Origin: a bacterium
GTDB taxonomy: Bacteria; Krumholzibacteriota; Krumholzibacteriia; LZORAL124-64-63
NCBI GenBank assembly: GCA_024231905.1
Contig: JAAEQC010000178.1
Span: 42,049 to 106,048, forward strand
Direction of reading: 5' to 3'
Length of the DNA: 64,000 bases
A program made the position numbers and the translations under genes. The notes under the pieces are model-generated. The model had not been told where the DNA came from. It saw nothing but the letters and a program-made list of their open reading frames with translations, and did not search any database. The first letter of the stretch is position 1, and every line of letters starts with the position of its first letter. This document shows positions 28,964-39,434 of the stretch, one piece after another.

Positions 28964-31558
28964 ATGACGGACACCTTTTCCGCCCGCCTGCGCCTGTTCT
29001 GTCTGCTGTTGATCCTGACCACCGCCACGGCCGCCCAGGCCCTCGAGGGCTTCGACCCCGACGGCACCGGCCCCCGCTACCCCGCGAACGCCGACGGCCG
29101 CCACGGCCCTGTGCCCAACCTGCCGGTGTACCGCATCACCAACGGCGGCATCGAGATCGACGGCTATCTGGACGAACAGAGCTGGATCGACGCGCCGACC
29201 GCCCGGGGCTTCACCCAGTTCGAGCCCGACCGTCACGGCACCCCAGGCGAGCAGACGGTCTTCAAGGTGGCCTACGACGACGACGCCATCTACTTCGCCG
29301 TGGCCTGCCTGCGCACCAACGGCACAGCCATCACCAGCTGCCTGTCCCGGCGGGACCAGATCACCTCGTCGGACCGCATCCGCATCTACATCTCGCCCTA
29401 CGGCGACATGATCACGGGTTACCACTTCCGCATCAATCCCGACGGCGTGAAGGAGGACTACTACAACTACGGCGACCTCTACCACGACCGGTCCTGGGAC
29501 GCCGTGTGGGACGCGAAGACGAGTCGGGACGAGAACGGCTGGTACGCCGAGTTCCGCATCCCCTTCTCGTCGGTCCGCTACCGTGCTCAGGACTCCATGA
29601 CCTGGGGCTTCAACGTCTTCCAGTACATCCACGCCCTGGATCAGCGCACCGCCTGGTCCAACTGGGACCGGGACCAGAGCGGGTTCATGAGCCGCTCGGG
29701 CACCATTTCCGGCCTGGATGGAATCAGCGCACCGCGCCAGCTCGAGATCACGCCCTACGTCATGGGCAGCGTCACCGACCCGGCCGACCCCACGGCCAGC
29801 GGTCCCGGCGACGAGGAGTGGGACACCTTCGGGAACTTCGGCGCCGATCTCAAATACGGCGTCACCGCCGATCTCACCCTCAACGCCACCTTCCAGCCCG
29901 ACTTCGGCCAGGTGGAGGCCGACCCGTCTGTGCTGAACCTCTCTCCCTTCGAGACCTACTACGAGGAGAAGCGTCCCTTCTTCGTGGAGGGCGCCCAATT
30001 CTTCTGGCACCCGGACTTCACCGTGTTCTACTCGCGCCGCATTGGCACCGGCTCCGAGAACGCGCGCATCCGCACCGCCGGCAAGCTCACCGGCAAGTTG
30101 GCCGGTGACGTGTCCACGGCGGTCCTCTTCGCTCTGACCGACCGCACAGGTAACGGCCAGGCCCACAACTTCCTCAAGGGCGGCGACGAGCGGGCCGTGT
30201 ACGCCATCGGTCGCTTCGGCAAGGACTTCGCCGACGGCAACCACAGCGTCCACGTCATGCAGACGGCCGTGATGCGCGACGAGGACACCTTCGCCCACGC
30301 CACCCGTGACGGCTACGTCACCGGCGGCGACTTCGAGCTGAACTTCAAGGACCGCATGTACCAGGTCACCGGCTCGGTCGTGGGCAGCATCGTCGATCCC
30401 TCACCCGATCCCCTGGACCCGAGCATGGAGGGGGAGACCCTCTACGGCACCGGCAGCCGTTTCGAGCTCGAGAAGCGCTCCGGCGACTGGCGCTGGGCCC
30501 TGACCACGCGCCACCAGGGCGACCGTCTCGATCTGAACGACATGGGCTACCTCCGCAACCCCAACCACTACGCGGCCCAGGCCTGGGTCACGCGGGTCTT
30601 CAACGGCGACGACGAGAACAGCTTCCTCACCGGCGGCAACGTCCACGCCCGCTACTACAAGAACTGGACCTACGCGGGCCGCGACTTCGCCGACCCTTCG
30701 GCGCCGGGCTCGACCCTCTGGTCCTACGATCGCTGGGAGGACCTGCTCCAGACCCTGAGCATCAACGGCTGGGGTGAACTGCGCAGCCGCTGGGGCTTCT
30801 ACTGGGGCACCGACATCAGCCTGGACGGTACCGACCTCTACGCCACCCGCCGCGTCCCCGGCACCCGCGAGCGGGGACCCTTGATGGCCATCCCCGACAA
30901 TCATGACTCCTGGTTCGGCATCTGGAGCGACCAGCGCAAAAGCCTGGGAGCCGATCTGAGCTTCCACTGGAGCGCCGACGAGGAGGGCAGCAACCGCCAG
31001 ATGATCGAGCTCCAGCTGGACTGGGTGGCCAGCAGCCGCCTGACCAACGAGCTGGACTTCAGCTACACCTGGGGCTACGAGGACGCCCAGTGGTTGCGCA
31101 ACGAGAACAACCCCGGCGGCGGTATTGGCGACGTGAGCTACGCCTTCGCCGGTCTGGATCAGCGCACCTGGGACATGACCCTGCGCAGCAGCTACCTCTT
31201 CTCGCGGGACCAGTCCCTGGACCTGTACCTGCAGCCGTTCCTCACCGTGGGCGACTACGACCGCCTGCGCGAGCTCGCCGCCCCCGGCAGCTACGACCTG
31301 CGGGACTACGCCGGCTTCGACGTGCGCGACGAGGACTTCAGCTTCGCCGCCGTGAATCTGAACCTGGTCTACCGCTGGGAGTACCGTCCGGGCTCGACCG
31401 TGTACCTGGTGTGGGCCCACAGCCACGCCGACTACGACCAGCGCGGCTTCCACGGTCCGGACCACGACTTCGAGAACGGTTTCGACTCGGGGGCGTTCTT
31501 CGGCACCGAGGCGCGGAACACGGTCATGGCCAAGGTCAGTTACTGGTTCTCGATCTAG
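28964..31558 (+). CDS. DUF5916 / carbohydrate-binding family 9-like outer-membrane-associated protein
   Basis: Signal peptide; IDGYLDEQSWIDAPTARGFTQFEPD..., VAYDDDAIYFAVAC, VEADPSVLNLSPFETYYEEKRPFFVEGAQFF, C-terminal beta-strand pattern ending VSYWFSI. Confidence 0.85.
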   Translation: MTDTFSARLRLFCLLLILTTATAAQALEGFDPDGTGPRYPANADGRHGPVPNLPVYRITNGGIEIDGYLDEQSWIDAPTARGFTQFEPDRHGTPGEQTVFKVAYDDDAIYFAVACLRTNGTAITSCLSRRDQITSSDRIRIYISPYGDMITGYHFRINPDGVKEDYYNYGDLYHDRSWDAVWDAKTSRDENGWYAEFRIPFSSVRYRAQDSMTWGFNVFQYIHALDQRTAWSNWDRDQSGFMSRSGTISGLDGISAPRQLEITPYVMGSVTDPADPTASGPGDEEWDTFGNFGADLKYGVTADLTLNATFQPDFGQVEADPSVLNLSPFETYYEEKRPFFVEGAQFFWHPDFTVFYSRRIGTGSENARIRTAGKLTGKLAGDVSTAVLFALTDRTGNGQAHNFLKGGDERAVYAIGRFGKDFADGNHSVHVMQTAVMRDEDTFAHATRDGYVTGGDFELNFKDRMYQVTGSVVGSIVDPSPDPLDPSMEGETLYGTGSRFELEKRSGDWRWALTTRHQGDRLDLNDMGYLRNPNHYAAQAWVTRVFNGDDENSFLTGGNVHARYYKNWTYAGRDFADPSAPGSTLWSYDRWEDLLQTLSINGWGELRSRWGFYWGTDISLDGTDLYATRRVPGTRERGPLMAIPDNHDSWFGIWSDQRKSLGADLSFHWSADEEGSNRQMIELQLDWVASSRLTNELDFSYTWGYEDAQWLRNENNPGGGIGDVSYAFAGLDQRTWDMTLRSSYLFSRDQSLDLYLQPFLTVGDYDRLRELAAPGSYDLRDYAGFDVRDEDFSFAAVNLNLVYRWEYRPGSTVYLVWAHSHADYDQRGFHGPDHDFENGFDSGAFFGTEARNTVMAKVSYWFSI

Positions 31559-31578
31559 GGGAGAATCGGCAGGTGTGG

Positions 31579-31624
31579 AAACGGCCCCGGCGCCGGTCGC
31601 GAAGACCGGGGCGCCGGGGCCGTT
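31579..31624. terminator. Strong inverted repeat between convergent genes (bidirectional terminator)
   Basis: AACGGCCCCGGCGCC(GGTC)gcgaa(GACC)GGGGCGCCGGGGCCGTT. Confidence 0.7.
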
Positions 31625-31626
31625 CG

Positions 31627-32610
31627 TTATCGTAGGTTGCCGGCGATCTCGATCACACCGGCGTCCGGCGCATCCTCCACGACCTTCACCGCCGTGCCCA
31701 ACCGATCCGGATCGCCGCCCACCATGGGCGCCAGCGCGTCGCGGACCAGGTCGGCCAGGTAGCGGGCCTGATCCCGGCTGCGGGCGGTGGCCCGGATCTC
31801 GATGGGTGCCGCCAGGCCCGGAGCCTGGTTCAGCCAGGACGCGGTCTCGATCATGAGGGGCTCGGACGGCAGATGGCGGGCCGGGGCCGCCGGGTCGTGG
31901 TCGACCACGGCGCGGCCCGAGAAGACCATGACATCCTCGTCCTCGCCGGTGAGGCGGTAGGCCGGCAGGTCGAAGCCGCGGCCGGACACGCTGCGCGGGT
32001 TCCCCGCTGGATCCACCGTATCCATCACGTAGGAGTAGGTCAGACCCGGCCAGGCCGGGGTGCCGTCGTCGCGGCGGCCGTTCCAGGGCAGCCGGGCCGG
32101 GGGCGCGCCCGTGCCTTCGCGAACCACGGCGGGCTTGCCGCGGCTGTCCACGATGGTCAGGCGCCAGGTGTCCATCTCCGGGGCCTCTGGGGTGAAGACC
32201 ACCACGTCGTCCTGGGCGTACTCGGCGAGCCAGGGCCGGCCGGCGCGGTCCTCGCGCACGGCGGCGGTGCGGCCCACCACGGCGGGCAGCACGTCCACCT
32301 TCTCCCAGGATTGCTGCCAGCCCAGGCCGGGAGCCTGACGCGGGGCCAGGTCCAGCTCGATCCGCGGCCGGTCGAAAGCGACGCTCACCCGGTCCTCACC
32401 TTCGATGGTGAAGCTGCGCAGGACCTCGCCGTCACTGTCCCGGCTCATGGACAGGGGGGCTTCCGGCAGGTCCCGGGCGGTGACCTCTTCCACGCTGCCG
32501 CCCTCGGAGGCCGCCGCCAGGTCGTCGAGGTCGGAGGCTTCGGCAGAGGCGGCGAGACCGCCGGCCGCAGCCCATGTCGCCAGGAGACCCAGAGCACATG
32601 CCTTGTTCAT
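31627..32610 (-). CDS. Secreted protein of unknown function, last gene of the Exb/TonB cluster
   Basis: Signal peptide MNKACALGLLATWAAAGGLAASAEA; FlgD-like RLPWNGRRDDGTPAWPGLTYSYVMDTVDPAGN. Confidence 0.65.
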   Translation of the reverse strand: MNKACALGLLATWAAAGGLAASAEASDLDDLAAASEGGSVEEVTARDLPEAPLSMSRDSDGEVLRSFTIEGEDRVSVAFDRPRIELDLAPRQAPGLGWQQSWEKVDVLPAVVGRTAAVREDRAGRPWLAEYAQDDVVVFTPEAPEMDTWRLTIVDSRGKPAVVREGTGAPPARLPWNGRRDDGTPAWPGLTYSYVMDTVDPAGNPRSVSGRGFDLPAYRLTGEDEDVMVFSGRAVVDHDPAAPARHLPSEPLMIETASWLNQAPGLAAPIEIRATARSRDQARYLADLVRDALAPMVGGDPDRLGTAVKVVEDAPDAGVIEIAGNLR

Positions 32611-32631
32611 AATGGTCGTGACCTTTCGTCG

Positions 32632-33516
32632 CTAGCCGGCGTCGCGGAGCCGGTACTTGAATTCGATGCGTCCCCACTGCTCGGCGCTCGTGCCGGGGCC
32701 CAGACTCTCGAAGCGCCAGCGGGCCAGGGCTTCCCGGGCGCGGCGGTCGAAGTCGTCGTAACCGCTGGTGCGTTCGACGAGCAGGTTCTCCTTCAACCGG
32801 CCGCTGGGCAGCACGGTGAAGTACAGCTCCACGGACACCTCCACGCCGGAGCGCTTGGCCCACTCGGGGTACTCGGGGGTGGTGTAGTCCATGAGCCTGC
32901 GATTGCTGACCTCGCCGGCCAGGGATACTCCGGGCAGGATCTCCTGGGCGGGCGTGGGTTCGGATTCGCGATCGGCGGCGGGCAAGCGGGTCACCGCCGC
33001 GGCCACCACCGTGGGTTTGGCCTTGGTCAGTTCCGCGGCGCGGGCCACGGGGCGGTCGGTGGCGCGGGAAAGCGTGCTCTTGGCTGCGTCGGGACGGGGG
33101 ACCATGGCCCCCAGGGTGGCCGGCGCGGCGCGGGTGGGCGTGTTCACCGTGGCGGCGGCCGTCACGGCGCGGCGGCCGGTGTCGTCGTCACGCAGGGTGG
33201 CCAGGCGTTGCTGCAGCAGGTCCACGGCGGCATTTCGCGGTGGGATCACCGGTGCGGGACTGGGCGTCTCCTGGACCACCACCGGTTCCTCGGGTTCAGG
33301 CTGGGCCACGACCACCGGCTCGGGCGCCGTCTCCTCGGTCTCCACCCAGGTGATCTCGGTGATGTCGAAGTCGTCGTTGGCCAGAAGGGGTGGTTCGTGG
33401 GCCACGGCCAGGAAGGCCACCAGGGCCGCGGCGTGGACCACCAGGCTCCACACGCCCAGCCGCGCGGTGCGCTTGCGGATGGCGGATATCTGGCGGTCGA
33501 CGGTCAGGGCGTCCAT
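32632..33516 (-). CDS. TonB-family energy transducer
   Basis: N-terminal TM SLVVHAAALVAFLAV, Pro/Glu-rich linker, TonB C-terminal domain YTTPEYPEWAKRSGVEVSVELYFTVLPSGRLKENLLVERTSGYDDFDRRAREALARWRF. Confidence 0.85.
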   Translation of the reverse strand: MDALTVDRQISAIRKRTARLGVWSLVVHAAALVAFLAVAHEPPLLANDDFDITEITWVETEETAPEPVVVAQPEPEEPVVVQETPSPAPVIPPRNAAVDLLQQRLATLRDDDTGRRAVTAAATVNTPTRAAPATLGAMVPRPDAAKSTLSRATDRPVARAAELTKAKPTVVAAAVTRLPAADRESEPTPAQEILPGVSLAGEVSNRRLMDYTTPEYPEWAKRSGVEVSVELYFTVLPSGRLKENLLVERTSGYDDFDRRAREALARWRFESLGPGTSAEQWGRIEFKYRLRDAG

Positions 33517-33950
33517 GCCATCTCCTGTTCCCGGCCGCTCTCGACCCGTGCCGTGGCGATGGCCAGGCGACGGGCGCCGGCCGAACGGGCGTCCTTCAAC
33601 ACGCCTCGGACAACCTGGTGGGCCACCGCGCCGTCGGCCCGCACCACAACCATGAGATTGCTCATGCCGGGTACCGCCAGACGGTTGGCCAGGGTGCCGG
33701 GCAGGTCCTCGCGGGGGACGATGACCTTGTCCACGGCCACTTGGCCCGCGGGATTGACGGTGATGTTCAGACGGTCCGTGTCCGGGTTGCTGTGGGCGTG
33801 GGCCCGCGGCAGATCCACGGCCAGGTCGCTGATGGTCATGATGGGCGCGGTGATCATGAGGATGATCACCAGCACCAGTGCCACGTCGATGATGGGCGTG
33901 ACGTTGATGCCCATGAGTCCCTGCTTCTGCTGGAAGAGATTCTTCTTCAT
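33504..33950 (-). CDS. exbD: ExbD/TolR-family biopolymer transporter
   Basis: GINVTPIIDVALVLVIILMITAPIMT...VDLP. Confidence 0.9.
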   Translation of the reverse strand: MKKNLFQQKQGLMGINVTPIIDVALVLVIILMITAPIMTISDLAVDLPRAHAHSNPDTDRLNITVNPAGQVAVDKVIVPREDLPGTLANRLAVPGMSNLMVVVRADGAVAHQVVRGVLKDARSAGARRLAIATARVESGREQEMAWTP

Positions 33951-33951
33951 G

Positions 33952-34374
33952 TCAGCTGCCGGTCCCCTCGTCGGAGATGGCGATGTCGTCGGCGCCGCTG
34001 AGGCGGGCCTTGTCCAGCACGTCCACGAAGGCCGCGTGGGACACGTCGCCGTTGCAGCCCAGGGCCACGCCGGCGTATTCGGGCTGCCGCAGCATGGCGC
34101 CCAGCACGGGCATCATGTGGTCGCGTTTCAGCATCCGGTCGCCCACCTGCACCAGGCTCTCGGATACCACGTGCACCGGGACGCGCTCGGTGGCGAGAGG
34201 CGGTTCGGTCGGCTCGTGGCGCGCGGTCTCGTCGCGCACGCCGATGCGCGCCTCCAGGGCCAGGGGCGTCATGAGCAACAGGGTGACCACGAGCACCAGG
34301 GACACGTCGATGAGCGGCGTCATGTTCACCTGGAAGAGGCCGCTGCCGCTGGTTTCCTTCTCGTCGAGAAGCAC
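33952..34374 (-). CDS. exbD: ExbD/TolR-family biopolymer transporter (second copy)
   Basis: FQVNMTPLIDVSLVLVVTLLLMTPLALEARIGV. Confidence 0.85.
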   Translation of the reverse strand: MLLDEKETSGSGLFQVNMTPLIDVSLVLVVTLLLMTPLALEARIGVRDETARHEPTEPPLATERVPVHVVSESLVQVGDRMLKRDHMMPVLGAMLRQPEYAGVALGCNGDVSHAAFVDVLDKARLSGADDIAISDEGTGS

Positions 34375-34384
34375 GTCGACCCCT

Positions 34385-35008
34385 CTAGTTGGCGGTGTCG
34401 AGCACGGCCGCGCGCAAGCTGCGGGCGCCGTTCTCGGCCACGGTGAGCATGACGTTCATGCGCCGGGTGAAATGGTTGTAGGCCAGGATGGCCGGCACGG
34501 CGATGACGATGCCCGCTGCGGTGGTGATCAGGGCCTCGGCCACGCCCGAAGCGACCACCGTGGGGGCGGTGCTGCCGGCGGCGCTCATGTCCATGAAGGC
34601 GCGCATGATGCCCCAGATCGTGCCCAGGAGGCCGATCAGCGGGGCTACGGCGGCCATGGTGCCCAGCACGCCCAGGTTCTTCTCGAAGAGCATCTTCTGT
34701 TGGCTGAGGGCCACCGTCAGGCGCTCCTCCAGGGTCTCGCCCAGATTGCGTCCGGACTCGAAAACCTGGCTGCCCACCTGGGAAAGCGGGTGGCTGGTGG
34801 TCTCGATGGCGGCGGCGGCGGCGCTCAGATCGCCGTTCCCGATTCGCTTCAAGCTGGCACTGAGACAGGCGTTGCTGTCGCCGCGTCGACCGAAGAAGTA
34901 CAGGGCCCGTTCCACGGCGACGGTCAGGGTGACCACGCTGCAGAGGATCAGGACGATGAACACGGGACTGTTGCTCATCCATTCGTACCAATTGAACTCC
35001 GCTAGCAT
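34385..35008 (-). CDS. exbB: MotA/TolQ/ExbB proton channel family protein
   Basis: LGVLGTMAAVAPLIGLLGTIWGIMRAFMDMS...VASGVAEALITTAAGIVIAVPAILAYNHF. Confidence 0.9.
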   Translation of the reverse strand: MLAEFNWYEWMSNSPVFIVLILCSVVTLTVAVERALYFFGRRGDSNACLSASLKRIGNGDLSAAAAAIETTSHPLSQVGSQVFESGRNLGETLEERLTVALSQQKMLFEKNLGVLGTMAAVAPLIGLLGTIWGIMRAFMDMSAAGSTAPTVVASGVAEALITTAAGIVIAVPAILAYNHFTRRMNVMLTVAENGARSLRAAVLDTAN

Positions 35009-35031
35009 CGCTGTTCTCCAATCACGTCCGG

Positions 35032-38000
35032 TTATTGCCCGAGGGCGGTTTCCAGTTGCTCCACTCGATCCTTGGCGGCCGACACCAGGGCCGGGTCGGT
35101 CGCGTGTTCGATCAGGTCGCGGTAGGCGGCGAGGGCACCGTCGAAGTCACCGTCCTGCTCGTGCAGGTCGGCCGCATGGGCCAGGGCCGACAGACGGAAG
35201 CCGTTGGTCTTGTCCGGTGAGGCGATGGACGCGGCGTAGGCGCCCAGGGCGCCCTGCAGGTCGCCTGAATCCTTGAGGCACTGGCCGGCCAGGTAGTTCA
35301 GTTCCACGGTCTCGTGGGCATCGGCACCAAGGTCGATGGCTTCCCGGTAGCAGGTGACGGCCGCGTCCAGGCGTCCGGCCTCCTGGTGGATCTCGCCCAG
35401 GGTGCGGACGACGGCCACGTTGCGGGTGGAGTCGGCTGACACGTGGCGGCGGTAGTCCTCCAGGGCGGTCCGGGCCGATTCCCGATTGCCCAGGATGCGG
35501 TGACTGAGGGCCAGGTTGTAGAGGGCGGCGGCGTGGACTTCATCTTCGGCGGGCATGGCCAGCACCCGGTTGAAGTCCTCCACGGCCACGTGGTAGCTGC
35601 CGTCGTTGAAGCGCATGGCCGCCAGGTGGAAGAGGGCCGCGGGGGCCAGTTCGCTGGCGGGGAAGTGGCGCTGGAAATCGGACCAGCCGGCACGGGCACG
35701 GTCGGTCTCGCCGGCCTTCTCCCGGGACTCGGCGGCGTGGAAGAAGTTGCGGTCGGTGGCGCTGTAGCGCGGGTACCGGGCGCAGAGGGCCTCGAAGGCC
35801 TCGGCGGCGGCAGTGTAGTCACCGGACCGGTACACATCCATGGCCAGCTCGAACCCGGCCTCGGGGGCCAGGGGGTTGTCCGCGTGAGCAGTCACCAGCT
35901 GGTGCAGGGCTTCCCTGTCGCCGGCCATGCCCTGTCCGTACAGGATGTTGGCAATGCCCTCGGTGGCTTCGACGGCTTCGCGGGACGAGGGCCATTGGGC
36001 CTGCACTGTGCGGAACCGGGCCAGAGCGGCTTCAGACTGGCCCTCGTTGTAATCGCAGCGCCCCAGCCTCAGGGTCGCCGCTACCTGGGCGGCCGGATCG
36101 GGGAAGTGGGTCATCAGAGCGGCGAACTGCTCCCGTGCCGCGTCGTAGTGACCGGCCTGGAAGAGGATGTCCCCGGCGCGCAGCCAGGCCTTGCGGGCCT
36201 CATCGCCGGCGGGACTCTCGGCGGTGACGACGCTCCACGTGTCCACCGCGTCGCCGGCTCGGCCCAGGCGTACGTAGCACAGTCCGGCCTGGTAGAGGGC
36301 CTCCAGGCGGTGCCCCTGATCGCCGTAGGTCTGGGCGTACTCCTCGTACCGGGTGGCGGCCTCGTCGTAGCGCTTGGCGTTGAAGTGGCTGTTGGCGATG
36401 GTCAGCAAGGCGCCGCCCAGGTTTTTACGGTCGTCCTGGGCCGAGTGGCGGGCCAGGAGGGCCTCCTCGGTCTCGATGGCCAGGTCCTGACGGTCCTGCC
36501 GGGCGTAGGTCCAGGCCAGCAGGCGGTTGGCGCGGATGCCCACGGCGTGGTCCGGGAATTCCGTCTTGAGGGTGGCCAGGGTGACCTGGGCTTCCACGAA
36601 ACGGTCCACGGCGGCCAGGGCGTCGGCGTCGAGCAGCAGGGCGTAGGCCCGCCACACCGACTCGCTGGCCGGCATCTTCTGCAGGGCCAGGTGAGGCGCG
36701 CCGGCCATGAGGCCGAACTCCTCGGCCTGATTGTAGGAGTAACCCAGCATGCACAGTCCGGCCTCGACCAGTTCCTGCTGCGCCGCCGACTCGAAGACGT
36801 ACACGGTGCCCGTGCCGGCGTAGCGGTCCATGATGAGCTGGAAGTAGGTGGCGGCTTCCATGAAGCGGCCCTGTTCGAACAGTCCGACGCCGGCCAGGTA
36901 CACGGCGGCCGGGGCCTCGGGGGCGTAGGGATGACCCTCGGCCACGGCCTGGTAGGTGCCGTTGGCCTCGGTGGTGCGGCCCAGGGCGTCCAGACAGCGA
37001 CCCGTGCGGTAGAGGGCGCTGCCGGCCAGCTCGTGGGCGAAGTAGCCGCTCAGCACTTCGTTGAAGCGCACGATGGCCCGTTCGTACTCGCCCTGCAGCC
37101 AGCGCATCTCGCCCAGGCTGAACAGGGCGCGGGCGGCCAGATCGGTGCCCGTGTTGCCGGTGACCACGGCGTGCATGGCTTCCAGTCCCTGTTGCTCGCG
37201 ACCGCCGAGGAAACGGCAGGCGGCGGCCATGTACTCGGCCTCGGCCCGGTGGTCCGGGCGCGTGGTGCGGCGCGCGGCGCGGGTGAATTCCGTGTCGGCG
37301 GCCAGGTAGCTGTCGGTGGTACCGAAGATGTCGCCCTTGGCCATGTGGGCGTAGCCCTGGAGCGGACTTTCCGGGTGCTCGTCGATGAGTTCCTGGTAGG
37401 CGACGGCCGCCGCGAACTCCTGGCCCAGGCTCTGGCGGCACAGGCCCTCCAGCGTCAGGGCCACGGCGGTCAGGGGACCGGCCTGGCGTACGTCCGCCAG
37501 GTGATCCAGGGCGGTCTCCGCCTGGCCGGCGGTGTAGGCTGTGGCTGCCCGCAGCAGGACCACGCGGGGGTCGTCATCGGCCCAGGTTTCGTCGGCGACG
37601 GTGGACTCCACCATCACATCCGCGCGCGCCGCTTCACTGGAGCGCACGGCGTTCCAGGCGGCGGCCAGGTTCGCGTCCATGGACAGGGGACTGTCCGGAT
37701 GATCTGCGTGCCAGGCCTGCCACAAGGACCGGGCCTCGGCGTCCTGTCCGGCAGCTTCCAGGGCCCTGATTCGGCCGAAAGCTGCGTCGTCTGCGAAATC
37801 CGTGCCGGCCAGGTCCCGTGCTGCCGCGGCGTAGGTCGCTGCGGCCTCGTCGAACCGTCCCGCCAGGAACAGGGCCTCGGCCTCGAACATGGTCGCGGCC
37901 CGCACGTCGGCGCCGGCCAGCAGTTCCTCCAGGATGACGCCCACCGCGGCCGCACCCTGGTCGTGGGGCAGCAGCCGGGCCTCCTCGAGTCTCACGGCCG

Positions 38001-38091
38001 GGCCCGCGGGGTCGGCGGGCATGGCCGGCGCGTTGGCGGTCGCCAGGAGCACGATGGCCACGGCCATGATCTTCAGCTTCTTCACCTGCAT
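35032..38091 (-). CDS. Large TPR-repeat secreted/periplasmic protein
   Basis: Signal MQVKKLKIMAVAIVLLATANAPAMPA; many TPR units (ALYRTGRCLDALGRTTEANGTYQAVAEGHPYAPEAPAAVYLAG...). Confidence 0.85.
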   Translation of the reverse strand: MQVKKLKIMAVAIVLLATANAPAMPADPAGPAVRLEEARLLPHDQGAAAVGVILEELLAGADVRAATMFEAEALFLAGRFDEAAATYAAAARDLAGTDFADDAAFGRIRALEAAGQDAEARSLWQAWHADHPDSPLSMDANLAAAWNAVRSSEAARADVMVESTVADETWADDDPRVVLLRAATAYTAGQAETALDHLADVRQAGPLTAVALTLEGLCRQSLGQEFAAAVAYQELIDEHPESPLQGYAHMAKGDIFGTTDSYLAADTEFTRAARRTTRPDHRAEAEYMAAACRFLGGREQQGLEAMHAVVTGNTGTDLAARALFSLGEMRWLQGEYERAIVRFNEVLSGYFAHELAGSALYRTGRCLDALGRTTEANGTYQAVAEGHPYAPEAPAAVYLAGVGLFEQGRFMEAATYFQLIMDRYAGTGTVYVFESAAQQELVEAGLCMLGYSYNQAEEFGLMAGAPHLALQKMPASESVWRAYALLLDADALAAVDRFVEAQVTLATLKTEFPDHAVGIRANRLLAWTYARQDRQDLAIETEEALLARHSAQDDRKNLGGALLTIANSHFNAKRYDEAATRYEEYAQTYGDQGHRLEALYQAGLCYVRLGRAGDAVDTWSVVTAESPAGDEARKAWLRAGDILFQAGHYDAAREQFAALMTHFPDPAAQVAATLRLGRCDYNEGQSEAALARFRTVQAQWPSSREAVEATEGIANILYGQGMAGDREALHQLVTAHADNPLAPEAGFELAMDVYRSGDYTAAAEAFEALCARYPRYSATDRNFFHAAESREKAGETDRARAGWSDFQRHFPASELAPAALFHLAAMRFNDGSYHVAVEDFNRVLAMPAEDEVHAAALYNLALSHRILGNRESARTALEDYRRHVSADSTRNVAVVRTLGEIHQEAGRLDAAVTCYREAIDLGADAHETVELNYLAGQCLKDSGDLQGALGAYAASIASPDKTNGFRLSALAHAADLHEQDGDFDGALAAYRDLIEHATDPALVSAAKDRVEQLETALGQ

Positions 38092-38135
38092 GGAGCCGTT
38101 CCTTGCTGGGCGTCCCAGTGCGGGAGGCACCCGGT

Positions 38136-39434
38136 TCACTTGCCGCTCACCTGCACGGGGACGCTGATCGTCCGCGCCTTGGTGTCGATGCCGATGCTGC
38201 GCGATTCGCCGTTGGTGACCAGGCCGCCCAGGTCCGTAACCACCAGGCGGTAGTCGTAGCTGCCGTCGGGCAGGGGGATGCCGCCGCCGGTCTTGCCGTC
38301 CCACATGAGGTGGCCCGGGGGGGTGCCGCGGCCGCCGAAAGTGCGGACGATCCGGCCGCCGTGGTCGGAGATTTCCAGCCGCCAGGACTCGATGTCGTGG
38401 CGCGTGCGGGCCGCCAGGTCGAAGCGCGTGGCCGACTTGGAACCCAGGGGGGAGATGATCTCGTTGCTGGCCTGGCTCTTGGCGTAGAAGCCGCCGAATC
38501 GCCAGGACACGCTGAAGCGATGGATGACGCCCAGGTCGTGGTTGCCGGCGCCGTAGTCCAGGCGCAGGTCCCGGGGCAGGTCCACCGAGAAGCCGCCCAC
38601 GGGGTTGTAGCCGTCGTAGCCGGCGCGCAGGGCGATGGTGCGGGTGATGAAGTACTCGCCGCCGCCGCGCAGGGAGGTGCGGAAGTCGCCGATCCGCTGG
38701 AGCTCGGCGGTCACGAGGCCGCGACCGTCCAGGACGTCGACGGCCGTGCCGGCGCGGATCACCTCGGGATAGCTCTCCTTGGTGTCGCGCAGTTCCAGGT
38801 TGGGGCCGCCCAGATTCAGGGCCGACAGTCCCACGCGGACGGTCTCGCCGGCCTTGACCAGCACGCCCAGGTCCAGCCCGGCGCCCGTGGCGCTGAACTC
38901 GTCGATGCTGTGGTGCACGATACGGAGGTTGGCGCCCAGGGCCACCCGCCGGTGCACGTTGTGGGACGCGGACAGCAGGTAGGCCGTCTCCCCGTAGTCG
39001 AAGGAGCCCATGGTGTCGTTCACGTCGTTGGTCTTCTCGAACTCGTCCGTGCGCAAGGCCAGGATCGACAGGCCGAGCGTGGGGTATCTGGTCCCCGGCA
39101 CGGCGAAGCCCAGGGTGTTGATGGACGTGCCCTCGAAGTACCGGCTGGTCTCCAGGAAGACCTCGTTGCGGCTGAGCTGGGTCATGCCGGCGGGATTCCA
39201 GGCCATGCCCGTGGGCTCGTCGGCCAGGCCCACGAAGCTTCCCCCGAGGCCCACGGCGCGGGCGCTCTGGTAGTTGATCAGCCAGTCGCCGGCCCAGCCC
39301 CCGTCGGGGTCCTCGGCCCGGGCGACCGTACCGGCCACGAGGACCGTCAACAGGACCGTCGTCATCACCGTCAGCAGCGTGGCGCGGGCGTTCATCTTGT
39401 CGCGGCTCATCAAGTCTTCCTCCGGGAAGCTCAT
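38136..39434 (-). CDS. PorV/PorQ (UPF0164)-like outer-membrane protein with FlgD-like C-terminal module
   Basis: ARAVGLGGSFVGLADEPTGMAWNPAGMTQLSRNEVFLETSRYFEGTSINTLGFAVPGT; ATGA overlap with upstream gene stop at 39431-39434. Confidence 0.75.
   Translation of the reverse strand: MSFPEEDLMSRDKMNARATLLTVMTTVLLTVLVAGTVARAEDPDGGWAGDWLINYQSARAVGLGGSFVGLADEPTGMAWNPAGMTQLSRNEVFLETSRYFEGTSINTLGFAVPGTRYPTLGLSILALRTDEFEKTNDVNDTMGSFDYGETAYLLSASHNVHRRVALGANLRIVHHSIDEFSATGAGLDLGVLVKAGETVRVGLSALNLGGPNLELRDTKESYPEVIRAGTAVDVLDGRGLVTAELQRIGDFRTSLRGGGEYFITRTIALRAGYDGYNPVGGFSVDLPRDLRLDYGAGNHDLGVIHRFSVSWRFGGFYAKSQASNEIISPLGSKSATRFDLAARTRHDIESWRLEISDHGGRIVRTFGGRGTPPGHLMWDGKTGGGIPLPDGSYDYRLVVTDLGGLVTNGESRSIGIDTKARTISVPVQVSGK

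Noticed and set aside
31873-34446. 857-aa plus-strand ORF across the TonB/ExbD genes
   Set aside because: Shadow ORF spanning several well-supported minus-strand genes.
35443-38253. 936-aa plus-strand ORF opposite the TPR gene
   Set aside because: Shadow ORF; low-complexity G/V/Q translation, no domain.
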